Assembly: GCA_039045975.1 (NCBI GenBank)
Contig: JBCCJA010000041.1
Location: forward strand, 1 to 33,290
DNA length: 33,290 nucleotides
Direction of reading: 5' to 3'
From: JBCCJA01 sp039045975
GTDB taxonomy: Bacteria; Planctomycetota; Planctomycetia; Planctomycetales; Planctomycetaceae
In this document: in pieces, positions 31,956 through 33,290 of the stretch
Numbering within the stretch: the stretch's first letter is position 1
Layout: each line of letters opens with the position of its first letter
Notes under the pieces: model-generated
Told to the model about the DNA's origin: nothing
Databases searched by the model: none
Seen by the model: the letters and a program-made list of their open reading frames with translations, nothing else
Translations under genes and position numbers: made by a program

Positions 31956-32831
31956 TCATTCTTTCGCGGTCGGGTGCGTCCCCGACCATCTCGGGAACTC
32001 GTCTTGTGACGTGATCACGTCGACCGGTTTGCCGCGGACCCAGCGGCCGATCGGTTCGTTAAATGACCGCGGGAACGAGTGACCCGCCCCCTGCATCTCC
32101 AGGACGTTGAAATCGACGCCGTAGAAGTCGCCCTCGTGCACGCGGAGTTCCGCGTGCGTCCGCTCCCACCAGCCGCTCCCGCCGCCGCGTGTGCCGCCGT
32201 AGAGCAGTAGGAACCGCTTCTCGAGCATCGGCTTGCGGAACATGCCGCTTAAGAAAAAACCCCCTTCGACGAGTACGAACGTGTCGAAGCGGGCGAGCAA
32301 TTTCTCGTCCTGGGCCGTGACCAACGCGGCGATCGTGTGCGCGCCGTTCGACGAACCGCAGATCGCGTGGCCGTCCTCGGCGAGATTCGGGACCGCTTCG
32401 AACAGCCGGTCCCACATCAGGCCGTAGGCCGCGGTGATCACGTCGGCGTCGTCGTGCCCGACGTGGAGGCCTCCGTATTTCGCGGTGCGGTCGACGGGTC
32501 GCCGGAACAGCGGGAGGGACGCGACGACGTACCTGTCGTCTCCGATGATATCTCGCGCCCGGGCGGCCGCCTTCTTGACCGCCCGCCCGTCGCCGGAAGG
32601 GAGCAACACGAACAGACAATAGGTCTTGGCCGCGTCGTAGTCGGCCGGCAGGCCGACGTGCATCGTCGCGGGCGACCAATCGTTACCGGCCTGGTTTGCG
32701 AGGGTCGGGCCGACGCCGGGAAATTCGAGCGTGAAGCTCTTGCCCGGCGACAGCGGCGGTTCGGCGGCGGGAGCGGTCCAGCCGGCGATCGCGACCGCCC
32801 AAATTAAGGTGACGCCGAGATGCGTCTTCAT
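31956..32831 (-). CDS. Secreted alpha/beta-hydrolase (esterase/depolymerase-like)
   Basis: A 291-residue protein. ATG 32831 follows a purine-rich AAGGGG. A signal peptide runs to about residue 23 (AVAIAGWTAPAAE). The fold starts with YCLFVLLPSGDGRA (strand and oxyanion loop) and the nucleophile elbow is CGSSNGAH with Ser161 in G-x-S-x-G form. A candidate catalytic His sits in MQGAGHSFP near the end, and an Asp in EGDFYGVDF may complete the triad. Relatives include feruloyl esterases and polyhydroxyalkanoate depolymerases. The gene is 101 bases upstream of the nucleoside-hydrolase-like gene and on the same strand; they may form a small secreted-enzyme operon. Confidence 0.78.
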   Translation of the reverse strand: MKTHLGVTLIWAVAIAGWTAPAAEPPLSPGKSFTLEFPGVGPTLANQAGNDWSPATMHVGLPADYDAAKTYCLFVLLPSGDGRAVKKAAARARDIIGDDRYVVASLPLFRRPVDRTAKYGGLHVGHDDADVITAAYGLMWDRLFEAVPNLAEDGHAICGSSNGAHTIAALVTAQDEKLLARFDTFVLVEGGFFLSGMFRKPMLEKRFLLLYGGTRGGGSGWWERTHAELRVHEGDFYGVDFNVLEMQGAGHSFPRSFNEPIGRWVRGKPVDVITSQDEFPRWSGTHPTAKE

Positions 32832-32872
32832 GCGTCCGCCCCTTCGATCTTCGTGCGGAAGTAATTCTGTAG

Positions 32873-32947
32873 GTCAGGCTTCAGCCTGACGCGAGCGTCT
32901 TTCGACATAGCAATGGTCAGTGACCGGGGCAGTCAGGCTGAAACCTA
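32873..32947. repeat. Small REP-like inverted repeat
   Basis: GTCAGGC-TTCA-GCCTGAC (32873-32890) is a hairpin, and GTCAGGCTGAAACCTA (32932-32947) is an inverted partial copy of its flank. It lies between the alpha/beta hydrolase gene and the ankyrin gene. It is distinct from the GCCACTGG repeats. Confidence 0.55.
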
Positions 32948-32952
32948 ACCTC

Positions 32953-33290
32953 CTACTCGATGACGCCGTTTTTTCGGAGTCGATCTTCCCATGATTTCTG
33001 CTCTTCCTCCCAATCGACGCCGCGTTCGGCCATCGCCGATTTCAATGCCTCGTAGGATTCCTCTGTTTCCGGCGTCCAGTGGCGATACTTCCCTGGCCCC
33101 TTCTCTGCTAGTACTTGATGAGGAACTGAGTTCGTTTTTTCACCTAAATTGGGATTCGCGTCCGCTCCTTTTTCAATGAGGTATTCGGCAAGTTCATACT
33201 GGCCGCCCCAAATGATTGCGGACGTGATGGGAAGGCTGTTGTTTCGGGTTTTCAAATTCAGGTCGGCACCCTTCTGAATCAGCTTGTCAA
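32953..33290 (-). CDS. Ankyrin-repeat protein, C-terminal part (5' end outside the window)
   Basis: The frame is open through the right edge, and the apparent start at 33255 is only a TTG leucine codon inside a repeat. The visible 112 residues include DKLIQKGADLNLKTRNNSLP and ITSAIIWGGQYELAEYLIEK with GADANPN, two consecutive ankyrin units. A charged helical tail follows (ESYEALKSAMAERGVDWEEE). Ankyrin repeats bind proteins; the partner is unknown. No signal peptide can be judged because the N-terminus is missing. Confidence 0.85.
   Translation of the reverse strand, partial: DKLIQKGADLNLKTRNNSLPITSAIIWGGQYELAEYLIEKGADANPNLGEKTNSVPHQVLAEKGPGKYRHWTPETEESYEALKSAMAERGVDWEEEQKSWEDRLRKNGVIE

Overview
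The window looks like chromosomal DNA of a high-G+C member of the Planctomycetota. The main evidence is two DUF1559 pseudopilin-like proteins, each followed by a small carboxypeptidase-regulatory-type lipoprotein, which is a planctomycete hallmark. A PEP-CTERM protein, an ECF sigma/FecR pair, agarase-like secreted glycosidases and dispersed REP-like palindromes agree with this. Most genes are strongly G+C-rich, while a few islands fall to about 42-57% in the 60-base lines I counted by hand.

Layout. 0-0.1 kb: 3' tail of an IS110-type transposase. 0.35-2.05 kb (minus): DUF1559 plus lipoprotein. 2.15-7.05 kb (plus): mnmG (tRNA wobble-uridine modification), a Uma2-type nuclease-fold protein, then a compact two-component module: an HTH-REC regulator, a soluble histidine kinase and an overlapping membrane protein. 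7.1-9.0 kb (minus): an EamA-type transporter and a secreted protein made of two copies of one domain. 9.1-12.1 kb: two convergent, homologous, agarase-like secreted TIM-barrel proteins. 12.4-17.7 kb (plus): a colinear run of ECF sigma factor, FecR-type membrane anti-sigma factor, DUF1559, lipoprotein and a secreted clan-A glycosidase. From 8.2 to 17.7 kb the window therefore reads as a glycan-responsive locus with its own sigma/anti-sigma switch.

17.7-20.6 kb is an accessory, repeat-rich zone. It holds an HNH-repeat protein, a low-G+C PEP-CTERM gene bracketed by about 100-bp inverted repeats, the C-terminal remnant of a REP-associated tyrosine transposase (RAYT), and an intact RAYT bracketed by 38-bp inverted repeats that match at 37 of 38 positions. 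20.6-26.9 kb is the core methyl cycle: ahcY (minus, with a clear intrinsic terminator), divergent metF and cobalamin-dependent metH. 26.9-28.1 kb: a FAD monooxygenase. 28.4-30.4 kb is a second accessory island with two lower-G+C genes and two further repeat families, one of them also present beside the PEP-CTERM cassette. 30.4-33.3 kb (minus): a secreted nucleoside-hydrolase-like protein, a secreted alpha/beta hydrolase and an ankyrin-repeat protein cut by the window edge.

The two most notable observations are (i) the RAYT zone, where palindromic repeats of the kind RAYTs act on bracket both the transposase and an unrelated PEP-CTERM gene, suggesting a cassette that carries cargo, and (ii) the ECF-FecR-pseudopilin-lipoprotein-glycosidase run, a plausible and poorly described surface glycan-sensing and capture module. 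No tRNA, rRNA or CRISPR array was seen. No search or alignment software was used; all family calls come from reading motifs.
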